A stretch of 64,000 bases of DNA from Paenibacillus dakarensis (GTDB taxonomy: Bacteria; Bacillota; Bacilli; Paenibacillales; Paenibacillaceae). The stretch is taken from positions 1 through 64,000 of the forward strand of contig NZ_CDSE01000098.1 of the NCBI RefSeq assembly GCF_001373415.1, in the 5' to 3' direction. This document shows, in pieces, positions 1 to 8,197 of the stretch; within the stretch, counting starts at the first letter, position 1; every line of letters begins with the position of its first letter. A program made the translations under genes and the position numbers. The notes below the pieces were generated by a model. That model searched no databases, had not been told where the DNA came from, and saw only the letters and a program-made list of their open reading frames with translations.

Positions 1-196
1 CTCTATCGAAGTTAGCAAGCACTTTTTTCGAATATTTTTTCGAATTCATTTCGCTTGTTCTCTCTCAAGTCGTGTGCCGTCCGTATCTCTCGGGCGGATT
101 TATAATATAGCATGCCTTCGACATATTTTGCAACACTTTTTTTAAAAAAATTCATATAGAAGAATGTGGTTTCGAACTTCACATACATTTGCAACG

Positions 197-245
197 AAAA
201 AGGAGCCCTCCCTCAAGACCTAAGATCTTCAGGGAAAGCTCCTTT
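197..245 (-). terminator. Intrinsic terminator of pbuG
   Basis: An inverted repeat with arms AAAGGAGC and GCTCCTTT, extended inside by AGGGA/TCCCT-type pairs, ends in a T-run when read on the minus strand. It lies just beyond the pbuG stop codon. The remaining bases to the left edge hold only a short reading frame without a ribosome binding site. Confidence 0.85.
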
Positions 246-267
246 GTTTACAACTAATTACTCGTAA

Positions 268-1635
268 TTACTCGATACCCAAAAATGCATATCGAAGGAC
301 AATGATAACGAACAGTATCCACATCAGACCATGGATCTTAATATCACGGCGTCCTGTCATTTTTGCAAATACAGCCAGAATCACGTAAGAAATAATACCT
401 GCGGAGATACCATTAGCGATACCGCCTGTGAATGGCATCAAGATGATGGTCAAGAACGCCGGGAAAGCAACGAAGAAATCATCCCAATCAATCTTGCCGA
501 TCTGGCTCATCATCAGAACACCAACAATAATCAGAGCCGGGGCTGTAGCTGCTGAAGGAACAACCAGCGCAAGCGGAGCAAGGAACAACGATAGAACGAA
601 CAACACACCTGTCGTTACTGCTGTCAAGCCCGTACGTCCGCCTGCAGCAACACCTGAAGCACTCTCTACAAATGATGTTATAGTACTTGTTCCAAGGACA
701 GCACCTGCGCTGACACCAGCCGCATCAACCAGCATCGCTTTACCGAGCTTCTTCTCGCCTTCTTTATCTTTCAGAAGTCCGGCACGACCTGCCGTACCCA
801 CGAGTGTACCGAAAGTGTCAAACAGCTCTACGAATGTAAAGATAAAGATAACTTCCACGAGGCCGATGCCTATAGCACCTTTAATGTCCAACTGTCCAAC
901 AGCAAGATTATCAAACGAAGGAAGCCAGCTTGCACCGCTAAGTCCTGATAAATCCGTAACTCCCATCGGAATACCGATCAGCGTTGTGCCTACGATCCCG
1001 ATCAACAAAGCACCTTTAACCTTTAGAACCATCAATATAGCGATCAAGAACAGTCCAATCAAAGCGAGCAATGTATCTTTTTGCTCTACAAAGTTACCCA
1101 ACGCCAAGTTAAAAGCTCCGCCAGCTACCGGATGACTAATATCCGTCCCTGGATTAACACTAACCATAACCAGGTTAGCCAGTTTCAATCCGACGATCGT
1201 AATAAATAAACCAATACCAATGGTGATTGCAATTTTCAAATTGTTAGGTACGGCAGTTAATAGCATCTGACGCACTTTCGTAACCGTAAGAATAATGAAA
1301 ATAATACCGGAGAGGAAAACCGCTCCCAGGGCAGCCTGCCATGTAATAGCGCCATTTGAGCTCAATACGACAGTCATAAAATAAGCGTTCAGCCCCATAC
1401 CCGGAGCAAGCGCGATCGGAATGTTGACGAACAATCCCATTACAATCGTTACGAGACCCGCACCTATGGCTGTGGCAAAAAACACACCTTCTTGTGGAAT
1501 GCCCGCACCATCAGGACCAAGAAACAGGTTGTTGACAAAAAGAATGTATGCCATTGTCATAAAAGTCGTCAAACCTGCGATAATCTCGGTTCTGACATTT
1601 GTTCCATGTTCCTTTAGTTTAAAGAAACGCTCCAT
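268..1635 (-). CDS. pbuG: Guanine/hypoxanthine permease PbuG (NCS2, AzgA-like)
   Basis: A 455-residue, very hydrophobic protein with the multi-helix pattern of NCS2 purine permeases. The N-terminus (MERFFKLKEHGTNVRTEI, then GLTTFMTMAYIL) is the signature start of the PbuG/PbuO group. It should import guanine and hypoxanthine by proton symport across the cytoplasmic membrane. The ATG is preceded by AGGGGG about 10 bases upstream. A guanine riboswitch, an attenuator terminator, a sigma-A promoter and a PurR-type operator lie in its 380-base upstream region, which supports a guanine-responsive salvage transporter. In B. subtilis pbuG follows guaA directly; here a two-gene unit sits between them. 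PbuO is the closest alternative. Confidence 0.93.
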   Translation of the reverse strand: MERFFKLKEHGTNVRTEIIAGLTTFMTMAYILFVNNLFLGPDGAGIPQEGVFFATAIGAGLVTIVMGLFVNIPIALAPGMGLNAYFMTVVLSSNGAITWQAALGAVFLSGIIFIILTVTKVRQMLLTAVPNNLKIAITIGIGLFITIVGLKLANLVMVSVNPGTDISHPVAGGAFNLALGNFVEQKDTLLALIGLFLIAILMVLKVKGALLIGIVGTTLIGIPMGVTDLSGLSGASWLPSFDNLAVGQLDIKGAIGIGLVEVIFIFTFVELFDTFGTLVGTAGRAGLLKDKEGEKKLGKAMLVDAAGVSAGAVLGTSTITSFVESASGVAAGGRTGLTAVTTGVLFVLSLFLAPLALVVPSAATAPALIIVGVLMMSQIGKIDWDDFFVAFPAFLTIILMPFTGGIANGISAGIISYVILAVFAKMTGRRDIKIHGLMWILFVIIVLRYAFLGIE

Positions 1636-1673
1636 TATTGAGATATCCCCCTTAAAATTAGTGACTAACGACG

Positions 1674-1706
1674 AAAAAAAGCCCCGGGATCAAATTCTCC
1701 CAGGGC
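1674..1706 (-). terminator. Riboswitch-controlled attenuator terminator before pbuG
   Basis: On the minus strand GCCCTGGGA pairs with TCCCGGGGC around an 8-base loop and is followed by seven Ts. It lies between the guanine aptamer and the pbuG start, the usual place for the off-state terminator of a guanine riboswitch. The antiterminator pairing was not worked out. Confidence 0.85.
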
Positions 1707-1834
1707 ACCCGCTTTAAAAAAGAGATGCAAACAACCGTACACTGCTTGGCACACTTCCATCTGGAATCTGAACAAACCTGTTCATTCACACTCCGGATGC
1801 AGCATGTTACGTATCTGTACACTTGCCGCTCTTC

Positions 1835-1904
1835 TTTTCGTAGCCAGATCATTACGGTGACCTTGTAGAGACTCCCAGGCCCATTCCCGGGATTATACGA
1901 AAAA
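1835..1904 (-). promoter_or_regulatory. Purine (guanine-class) riboswitch aptamer
   Basis: The minus strand shows the purine aptamer pattern: a P1 stem TTTTCGTA/TACGAAAA, then TATAATCCCGGGAATGGGCCTG, the J2/3 segment GTCTCTAC, the P3 element AAGGTCACCGTAATGATCT and the closing GGCTACGAA. The base at the specificity position of J3/1 (the equivalent of C74) is C, which predicts guanine or hypoxanthine rather than adenine binding. With the downstream terminator it should switch pbuG off when guanine is plentiful. The 88-codon reading frame covering this region is not a gene. Confidence 0.93.
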
Positions 1905-1935
1905 GCACTTATCGTTGTTGTCATTTCCTACACTT

Positions 1936-1964
1936 ATTCTAGGACCAAGCACGAAAATTGTCAA
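1936..1964 (-). promoter_or_regulatory. Sigma-A promoter of pbuG
   Basis: Perfect -35 TTGACA and near-consensus -10 TAGAAT, separated by 17 bases, read on the minus strand. The start of transcription would fall about 25 bases before the guanine aptamer. Confidence 0.88.
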
Positions 1965-1972
1965 CAATAAAA

Positions 1973-2009
1973 ACGAATATTAATCATTAATAATTATTAT
2001 AATGTTCGT
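1973..2009. promoter_or_regulatory. PurR-type operator (two inverted PurBoxes)
   Basis: ACGAATATTA and TAATGTTCGT face each other across 17 bases. PurR of B. subtilis is known to bind paired CGAA-centred boxes as inverted repeats 16-17 bases apart, and pbuG belongs to its regulon there. The site lies immediately upstream of the -35 box. Only one base of the left arm departs from a perfect inverted repeat. Confidence 0.8.
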
Positions 2010-2127
2010 GATTCAGCTTTCATTTCAGATAATATATAGTTAACGAGTCCTATTCAAACTAAAAAAACCTCCAATTTGAGTTGCATCCTGCATCCTTTCT
2101 CCCCCTTTAAACTTCTGACTAAAGAAA

Positions 2128-2170
2128 GAAGGAGCATCCCGCAAGATCATCAATCTTCGAGAGCTCCTTC
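2128..2170 (-). terminator. Terminator of the DUF3006/metallo-hydrolase unit
   Basis: GAAGGAGC and GCTCCTTC form the outer stem and AAGAT/ATCTT an inner stem. A T-rich tract follows on the minus strand, directly downstream of the DUF3006 gene. Confidence 0.8.
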
Positions 2171-2180
2171 TATAATTCCA

Positions 2181-2393
2181 CTAGTCTTCCCAAACTTTTT
2201 TCATCAGTTCTTCGATCTGTTTTTTACGCCGTTTTGTCTGGTCCTTGTCGGTTCTCCATACACCATCAACCAGAACAACAACGTCATTTGATTTAACCTC
2301 TCTGGATATTTCCTTTTTGTTGACGTCTATTGTTCTACCATCTACCTCAATAACCGCATAATCACCTTCAAAACGGTCAACAATCCCCTTCAT
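2181..2393 (-). CDS. DUF3006 domain protein
   Basis: A 70-residue protein of the DUF3006 type: a beta-rich N-terminal half (MKGIVDRFEGDYAVIEVDGR) and a basic, charged tail (KDQTKRRKKQIEELMKKVW). The function is unknown. Members of the family are often found beside ComEC-like metallo-hydrolases, and here the gene starts only 17 bases after the stop of such a gene, so the two are almost certainly cotranscribed and perhaps work together. The ATG has GAAGGGG about 10 bases upstream. Confidence 0.8.
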   Translation of the reverse strand: MKGIVDRFEGDYAVIEVDGRTIDVNKKEISREVKSNDVVVLVDGVWRTDKDQTKRRKKQIEELMKKVWED

Positions 2394-2410
2394 CGTTCTT
2401 CACCCCTTCT

Positions 2411-3883
2411 CTACTCACAAGCGACTCCATCTCTATCTCTGTCCAGTTTCGTGCTGTAACCAGGGTCACCTTCATATAAGGGAGCCTTTCCTGCATTTCG
2501 TACTTCAGTGCAATTTTTGTAGGACACAGAACTGTTCTGGCTGTTGTCTTTTTTCGGTGATGTTTCAGTCTTTTCTGTGGATGTGGACGGCTGGATTTTC
2601 TTTGGCGGAGTAACAGATGTAGTCGTTTTATCCGCTGCCGCTGCTTTCCACTCATTCTGGGAGACGGTGATTTTCTCCCCATTCGATGTAAAAATAATAT
2701 TGCCCTGTTTATCGTTCCTGTATATTTTAATCTTCTTATCCGAAAGGCGCTTAATAATACGGTCGGTCGGATGGCCGTAACTGTTGTTCCCCACTTGAAT
2801 TACCGCATAGGTAGGGTTGACCGCATTTAAAAAGGACTGACTTGTCGATGAATTAGAACCGTGATGGCCAACGAGCAAGACATCCGCATTTAAATCAGTG
2901 CCACTGGAAAGCATGGCCTGCTCACTCTCTGCTTCGGCATCACCCGTAAATAAAAATGAGCTGCTTCCGTATGTGAGCTTGATGACAGCACTCATATTAT
3001 TTTTGTCATCGGAAGTATGAACGGGAGCAATCACTTTTACGGTTAACTGTTCATCCAGCTTCAGGTTTATTCCTGCTTTAGCTGTCGAGACTTTCAAATT
3101 TTTATTTGCAATGGATGTAAGCAAAGATTCAAATGTTTTTGTGCTGGAGCTAACCTTGGGCATATATATACTTCCAATATCAAACGCATTCACAACAGCA
3201 TCTAGTCCGCCAATGTGGTCTGCATCTGGATGTGTTCCAACCAAAATATCTACTTTCTTGACACCTTGCTTGTTCAGGTAATTGACCATGCGTTGTTCAT
3301 CATCATTGTCACCACCGTCGATAAGCATGGTTTTGCCGCCGGGCGTTATAATCAACTGGCTTGCACCTTGCCCGACATCTATGTAATGCACTTGAAGCTT
3401 CCCGCCAGGTTTAGTGGAAGTCTTGTCTGAGGCTTTATTTGTTGTCTTATCGGTAGTTTTATCGGTAGTTTTATCGGTAGTTTTATCGGTAGTTTTATCA
3501 GTGGTTTTATCTGCGCTCTTATCTTCGGTTTTAGCTTCAGTTTTATCTTTTGTTGAGTCAGACGTTTTATCCTCACTCTTCGGCTCACTTGACGGTGTTT
3601 CACTCTCATCCGATGGCTTTGTGTCATCCGGAACTTCTTTTATATCCGGTTGAACAGTTGTGCCCTCCTGCTGTGTTGGATTGGTCTGAGTAACCCCACT
3701 CTCTTCAACAGGTGCTAACGCCCCTACAATAAGCAAAAAAACAAAAGATGCAATCAATAAATAGAAACTTTTTTTCCTTCCACTTATTCCTAGCGACTTA
3801 ATATTACCCTTAATTAATCCAGCAATGGATAAAATAAATCCAATCGCCGCTAAAAAACACAAGACATTTGTCATAAATTCCAT
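2411..3883 (-). CDS. Membrane-anchored ComEC-like metallo-beta-lactamase-fold hydrolase with Excalibur domain
   Basis: From this start the protein has 490 residues. Two N-terminal membrane segments (about 6-24 and 39-58) are followed by a Thr/Lys/Asp-rich linker with TDKT repeats (about 60-165). Then comes an MBL-fold domain resembling the hydrolase part of ComEC (metal motif THPDADHIGG, later GDAEAE and GHHGSNSS). A C-terminal Excalibur calcium-binding motif ends in DRDRDGVACE. The catalytic part probably lies outside the membrane. The substrate is unknown; DNA or another phosphodiester is a family-based guess. The frame extends five codons further upstream, but GGGG sits 9 bases before this ATG, so this start is preferred. 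Confidence 0.85.
   Translation of the reverse strand: MEFMTNVLCFLAAIGFILSIAGLIKGNIKSLGISGRKKSFYLLIASFVFLLIVGALAPVEESGVTQTNPTQQEGTTVQPDIKEVPDDTKPSDESETPSSEPKSEDKTSDSTKDKTEAKTEDKSADKTTDKTTDKTTDKTTDKTTDKTTNKASDKTSTKPGGKLQVHYIDVGQGASQLIITPGGKTMLIDGGDNDDEQRMVNYLNKQGVKKVDILVGTHPDADHIGGLDAVVNAFDIGSIYMPKVSSSTKTFESLLTSIANKNLKVSTAKAGINLKLDEQLTVKVIAPVHTSDDKNNMSAVIKLTYGSSSFLFTGDAEAESEQAMLSSGTDLNADVLLVGHHGSNSSTSQSFLNAVNPTYAVIQVGNNSYGHPTDRIIKRLSDKKIKIYRNDKQGNIIFTSNGEKITVSQNEWKAAAADKTTTSVTPPKKIQPSTSTEKTETSPKKDNSQNSSVSYKNCTEVRNAGKAPLYEGDPGYSTKLDRDRDGVACE
3441..3512. repeat. 12-bp tandem repeat inside the metallo-hydrolase gene
   Basis: Six units of a 12-base repeat (consensus gtagttttatcg on the plus strand). 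Units two to four are identical and the outer ones diverged. Each encodes the tetrapeptide TDKT of the linker. Gain or loss of a unit keeps the reading frame, so the linker length may vary between strains. Confidence 0.9.
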
Positions 3884-4138
3884 TATGCATAACCCCATTC
3901 ATGTTCGTATTCTAGATGCACTTTAACTCTGATGATGAACATAGCAGAGCGTAAAAAATGATAACGGAAAACACCCCAATTTACCGCAATACACCGTAAT
4001 ACATCCTAATAGAGCCTCATTGCAGCCCCCCTTGGCACTTTATTCGGTTACGATATAAATATAGGCTGAACCCTATCATTCATAATATGAAGTATTTCAT
4101 CCTCCTCGTGAATTGCCCTTGATTTGACCATAACAAAA
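3884..4138. other. Gap between the metallo-hydrolase gene and the guaA terminator
   Basis: About 255 bases with no convincing gene. A 27-codon frame on the minus strand (4048-4131) begins inside the guaA terminator region and is not accepted. The promoter of the metallo-hydrolase unit is expected here, but no clear -35/-10 pair was recognised. Confidence 0.5.
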
Positions 4139-4177
4139 AATCCCTTTTATTCGCCAGGATCGCAAATAAAAGGGATT
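4139..4177 (-). terminator. Terminator of guaA
   Basis: A 13-base perfect stem (AATCCCTTTTATT with its complement) ends in TTTTTTG on the minus strand and follows guaA by about 100 bases. Confidence 0.9.
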
Positions 4178-4283
4178 GTTTATGAGCACGTATCGTGCAA
4201 ATATTCATAAAAATTCGATGTCACCCAAGTCACATTCCTGTACGCTAAGGGACATGAGCATTGGATGATCGATAGTCTTTATC

Positions 4284-5822
4284 CTATTCCCACTCGATCG
4301 TTGCTGGCGGCTTCGACGTAACATCGTACACGATACGGTTTACGTTATCTACTTCATTGACGATACGAACGGAGATTTTCTCGAGCACATCCCAAGGAAT
4401 ACGTGCCCAGTCCGCAGTCATGCCGTCGATGGATGTAACCGCACGAATACCTACTGTGTAGGAGTAAGTACGGGCATCACCCATGACACCGACACTCTTC
4501 ATATTCGGCAGCGCCGTGAAATACTGCCAGATCTCACGATCAAGGCCAGCCTTTGCAATTTCTTCACGCAAAATGTAATCAGAGTCACGAACGATGGTCA
4601 GCTTCTCTTCTGTCACTTCACCAAGTACGCGGATGGCAAGACCCGGACCCGGGAAAGGTTGACGCCATACAATGGCTTCTGGCAGACCAAGCTCTTCGCC
4701 CACTTTACGAACCTCATCCTTGAAGAGCGCCTTCAGCGGCTCAATCAGTGTGAATTTCATATCTTCAGGCAGACCGCCTACATTATGGTGAGATTTGATC
4801 GTATGCGCTGTATCTGTTCCACTTTCAACAATGTCCGTATACAGCGTGCCTTGAGCAAGGAATGCAAAGTCATCAAACTTGCTTGATTCCTCATCGAATA
4901 CATAAATAAACTCGTTACCGATGATTTTACGTTTTTGCTCGGGATCGTCTACGCCTTTCAGCTTGGACATAAAACGCTCACGCGCATCGATTTTGACAAC
5001 CTTCATATCAAACTTACCGACAAACGTATCCATTACACTCTCCGCTTCACCTTTACGAAGCAGGCCATGGTCAATAAACATACATGTCAACTGATCACCA
5101 ATGGCTTTATGAATGAGCATAGCTACAACGGAAGAATCAACACCGCCGCTGAGTGCACACAGGACTTTTTTGTCGCCTACAACATCACGGATTTCACGAA
5201 CCTGCTCCTCGATGAAGCTTTCCATCGACCAGTTGCCTTCGCATTTACATACTTCATAAAGGAAGTTGCGGATCATGTCGTTTCCGTGTACAGAGTGACG
5301 AACCTCTGGATGGAACTGTACAGCGTACAACTTCTTCTCTTCGTTGCTCATCGCAGCAATCGGAGCGGATTCTGTACCAGCATCCAATTTGAAGCCGGTT
5401 GGCAGTGAAACAACATGGTCACCGTGGCTCATCCATACCGATTGCTTCTGCTCGAGACCTTTAACCAGAGTAGAATCTGCATTAAACTCCAAATCGGCTT
5501 TACCATATTCACGCTTGGCCGCACGCTCAACTTTACCGTCAAGCTGCTGTGCCATCAGCTGCATACCATAACAAATTCCGAAAATCGGAAGTCCCAGATC
5601 ATAAATAGCTGGATCTACATGTGGTGCATTTTCAGCATACACACTGGAAGGGCCACCAGAGAACACAATACCGCGTGGCGAGAGATCTTTAATTTTCTCA
5701 ACTGGTGTATTGTAAGGCAACAACTCGCTGTAGACACCCAAATCGCGAATACGTCGTGCAATTAACTGATTATACTGTCCACCGAAGTCCAGGACGACGA
5801 TGATTTCATTAGGCTTATTCAT
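4284..5822 (-). CDS. guaA: GMP synthase (glutamine-hydrolysing)
   Basis: A 512-residue cytosolic enzyme that converts XMP to GMP with ATP and glutamine. The N-terminal class I amidotransferase domain shows the oxyanion strand FSGGPSSV, the catalytic Cys in GICYGMQLM (about residue 84) and the His/Glu pair in QFHPEVRHS. The ATP-pyrophosphatase P-loop is LSGGVDSSVV (about 225), and the C-terminal dimerisation part ends in SKPPATIEWE, the typical GuaA end. The frame continues ten codons upstream, but the ATG at 5822 begins MNKPNEIIVVLDFGGQYNQL and has AGGGAGG at good spacing. No riboswitch is visible in its short leader. It lies just downstream of the yeaC-yeaD-yebA-like operon, as in B. subtilis. 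Confidence 0.97.
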   Translation of the reverse strand: MNKPNEIIVVLDFGGQYNQLIARRIRDLGVYSELLPYNTPVEKIKDLSPRGIVFSGGPSSVYAENAPHVDPAIYDLGLPIFGICYGMQLMAQQLDGKVERAAKREYGKADLEFNADSTLVKGLEQKQSVWMSHGDHVVSLPTGFKLDAGTESAPIAAMSNEEKKLYAVQFHPEVRHSVHGNDMIRNFLYEVCKCEGNWSMESFIEEQVREIRDVVGDKKVLCALSGGVDSSVVAMLIHKAIGDQLTCMFIDHGLLRKGEAESVMDTFVGKFDMKVVKIDARERFMSKLKGVDDPEQKRKIIGNEFIYVFDEESSKFDDFAFLAQGTLYTDIVESGTDTAHTIKSHHNVGGLPEDMKFTLIEPLKALFKDEVRKVGEELGLPEAIVWRQPFPGPGLAIRVLGEVTEEKLTIVRDSDYILREEIAKAGLDREIWQYFTALPNMKSVGVMGDARTYSYTVGIRAVTSIDGMTADWARIPWDVLEKISVRIVNEVDNVNRIVYDVTSKPPATIEWE

Positions 5823-5899
5823 TAACGGGCCTCCCTTAATTACTGAGATCAATTATACGCAACCCCTATTCCTACCGTCAAGAAAAGGAAGATTAGTTT

Positions 5900-8197
5900 T
5901 CACACCCGTTTTTTAACAATTGTACGGCATTGGCGTAAAAAAAGATTTTTCTCCGTTCGTGAGAGGGGTTCTTTCCTGTAAGCAATCTGTTCCCACCGGC
6001 TCGCAAACCTTTCAATTTCTGCTCGAAAATCGTCATCGCTTATATATAAGGAATGTATGTACTTTTTGACGGTTATTCCAGGCTTCATTGCGCCATATCT
6101 CTTCTCGATCTGTTTCCACACACGCTCGGATGCCAAAGTCAATTGATCCCGCTCTGTAACAGTTTCGGACGTTTTGCGCCCACCAACAGGCCTTCTCCAC
6201 CCTCGCAGCATGGCTCCAGCTCCAAGTAACAGCAAAGGCAGAAAAAACAGTGCAAAAGCGGTTAACCGCATAGGCTCTTGGTCTGCGAACCAGATCCCTA
6301 TAGAGGCCCCCAGTGTCTTCAGCATCTCTATTAAACGATAGGAGCTGTTCTTCGAGGATTGGGCCGGTAACCCTTCCTGTTCAGAACGGCTGTCTGTCCC
6401 GATATTCAACCCTGGGGTAGGGTCGAAAGAAATCCATCCTTCACCGGGAAAATATACCTCAACCCACGCATGAGCTTCTTCCTGTGTAACACGATAAGTT
6501 TGCTCCGTTCCCTGGACCTTCTCTCCCGGTGCAAAGCCCATAACATAACGGGAAGGTATCCCCTGTGCACGTAATAATACGACCATCGATGTTGCAAAAT
6601 GGGTGCAGTACCCTTCCCTGAAATCAAATAAAAAATGATCTGTAAAGTCTTCTCCAGCCGGGGGTATCTTGGTTTTAAGCGTATAGGTATACTCTCTCTG
6701 CAAATAGGATTTGACAGCCTCTGCTTTTTCATACCTTCCTGAGAACCCAGCTGTAATATTTTTTGCCATGTCACGAACTCTTTGCGGGAGTGAATCAGGC
6801 AGCTGCAGGTAGGTGTTCATAATGGCTTCAGGATCAGGACCCAAGGCATGCTGCTGCAGCTTTTCTGCAGACGCCTGAAGCTCAGTCTCAAGCCTATACT
6901 CCCCAATACCCGGTACTTCATCCTTAAAATACAGATTACCTGATCTCGGCTCAGTATAAATAACAGGCTTAAGCTTTCTACCGTCCAGACCGTTCACTTC
7001 AGTAATTTTGATAACACTACCTCCCGAAAAGAGAGGAATACCGGCAGTATAAGGGGCCTCCAGTATAATTTTTTGTTCTATTATAGGCTTTGCTTCGCGA
7101 TCCGGAGCACGCATTATATCACTTAAGTCCTCACCTACTTCGGCAGACAGTCCTGCATGCCCGTTCGAAATCCAGCGTCTTCCGTCATAATACGCCAAAG
7201 ATTCCCCTCGCCAATAAGTGGGGGCTGGTGTTTCTGCTGTGAAAAACAAATCCTTGCCAAGCGTCATCGGTCCTCCCATTTCAGCTCCGAGAGAATCATA
7301 ACCTGACATGCTTGCACCCAGGTTCTTATTTATCCTGGACATTCCGGAAGTCCATTCTTGGAACTGATCAACTATAGCAAAAACTGAAATTTCAGAGCCT
7401 GTCTTGGCCGGAACATATTCTCCTGCTGTGCGCACGATACTTGTTAATGCGGCAGTAAGCATCAGAATGCTCGCAGCCCAGCCAAGTAAAACTCTCGGCC
7501 TAATATTATTGCTCCTGCCGTGAAGGTCCTGATCCTGATATTCTTCATTCTTCAGCTTGAGAAGCAGCATCAGTCCCTGTGATATAAGGATGCAGCAAAT
7601 GCTCCTGAACATATGGATGGCAAGCGGGTCTTCGAGCACTACTTCCATTGCCGCCAAATAACTGATCGTTGTCCCTCCGAACAACCATATGGTTCTGCGG
7701 TGTAAAGCAAGCGTATGAACAGCAGACACCATCACACTCCAGCCAAACAGCAGAATAAGTGCCCTTGTCTCGTTACTCAGATCATTGAAGAGCCATCGCT
7801 CTGTGAGGGTGCCGGCATCGACCGGAAGAACCTCAGTGACATAGCTTAACAACCACATTAATGGATGCTCAGCATCGAACAGCCTTCCCCACAGCAATAA
7901 AATAGACAGAATATTTAAAGGGAGCCATACCCACCCCCGAATCGCAAAAAGTCCCTGAAGCAGCAAAATCACTGCCAGCACCAGCAAGGTATCCAGCATC
8001 ATTGGACTTTGATCTCCACCTAATCCTTGCAGAGGAAGGAGCCACTCCATAAACAAGCCAAATATCGGCAGAGTAATCAGGAGCCTCGTAATTATCGAAC
8101 CGAATGAAGATGGACTGAACTTACGAAATCGGCCCGGCACGCCGGCAGCAGGAGTATCAGAGCCAGCTTTATCTGATAAGCTGCTGAAATTCGCCAT
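5900..8197 (-). CDS. yebA: Membrane-bound transglutaminase-like protein (TgpA/YebA family)
   Basis: About 765 residues. Several N-terminal membrane helices are followed by an extracytoplasmic part with a transglutaminase core. The catalytic triad is visible: Cys near residue 531 in EGYCTHFATSMV, His near 577 in EAHAWVEVYF and Asp near 591 in ISFDPTPG. One more helix (about LTAFALFFLPLLLLGAGA) precedes a cytoplasmic tail like that of other TgpA proteins. The natural substrate is not known; a peptidase or crosslinking role at the envelope is inferred. The start chosen has GGAGG upstream and overlaps the preceding DUF58 gene by 29 bases; the frame continues 47 codons further but without support. 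It is third in the MoxR-DUF58-transglutaminase operon. Confidence 0.9.
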   Translation of the reverse strand: MANFSSLSDKAGSDTPAAGVPGRFRKFSPSSFGSIITRLLITLPIFGLFMEWLLPLQGLGGDQSPMMLDTLLVLAVILLLQGLFAIRGWVWLPLNILSILLLWGRLFDAEHPLMWLLSYVTEVLPVDAGTLTERWLFNDLSNETRALILLFGWSVMVSAVHTLALHRRTIWLFGGTTISYLAAMEVVLEDPLAIHMFRSICCILISQGLMLLLKLKNEEYQDQDLHGRSNNIRPRVLLGWAASILMLTAALTSIVRTAGEYVPAKTGSEISVFAIVDQFQEWTSGMSRINKNLGASMSGYDSLGAEMGGPMTLGKDLFFTAETPAPTYWRGESLAYYDGRRWISNGHAGLSAEVGEDLSDIMRAPDREAKPIIEQKIILEAPYTAGIPLFSGGSVIKITEVNGLDGRKLKPVIYTEPRSGNLYFKDEVPGIGEYRLETELQASAEKLQQHALGPDPEAIMNTYLQLPDSLPQRVRDMAKNITAGFSGRYEKAEAVKSYLQREYTYTLKTKIPPAGEDFTDHFLFDFREGYCTHFATSMVVLLRAQGIPSRYVMGFAPGEKVQGTEQTYRVTQEEAHAWVEVYFPGEGWISFDPTPGLNIGTDSRSEQEGLPAQSSKNSSYRLIEMLKTLGASIGIWFADQEPMRLTAFALFFLPLLLLGAGAMLRGWRRPVGGRKTSETVTERDQLTLASERVWKQIEKRYGAMKPGITVKKYIHSLYISDDDFRAEIERFASRWEQIAYRKEPLSRTEKNLFLRQCRTIVKKRV

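Noticed and set aside
12..194. 60-codon frame at the left edge, minus strand
   Set aside because: It begins right behind the pbuG terminator, has no promoter or ribosome binding site and has a low-complexity product.
428..1135. 235-codon open frame antisense to pbuG
   Set aside because: It mirrors a membrane protein gene (Pro/Thr/Ala-rich product) and lacks a ribosome binding site.
1658..1924. 88-codon frame upstream of pbuG
   Set aside because: It coincides with the guanine riboswitch and its terminator, which fully explain the sequence.
4048..4131. 27-codon frame between the metallo-hydrolase gene and guaA
   Set aside because: The peptide looks plausible, but the start lies within the guaA terminator T-run and the only site upstream is the terminator stem itself.
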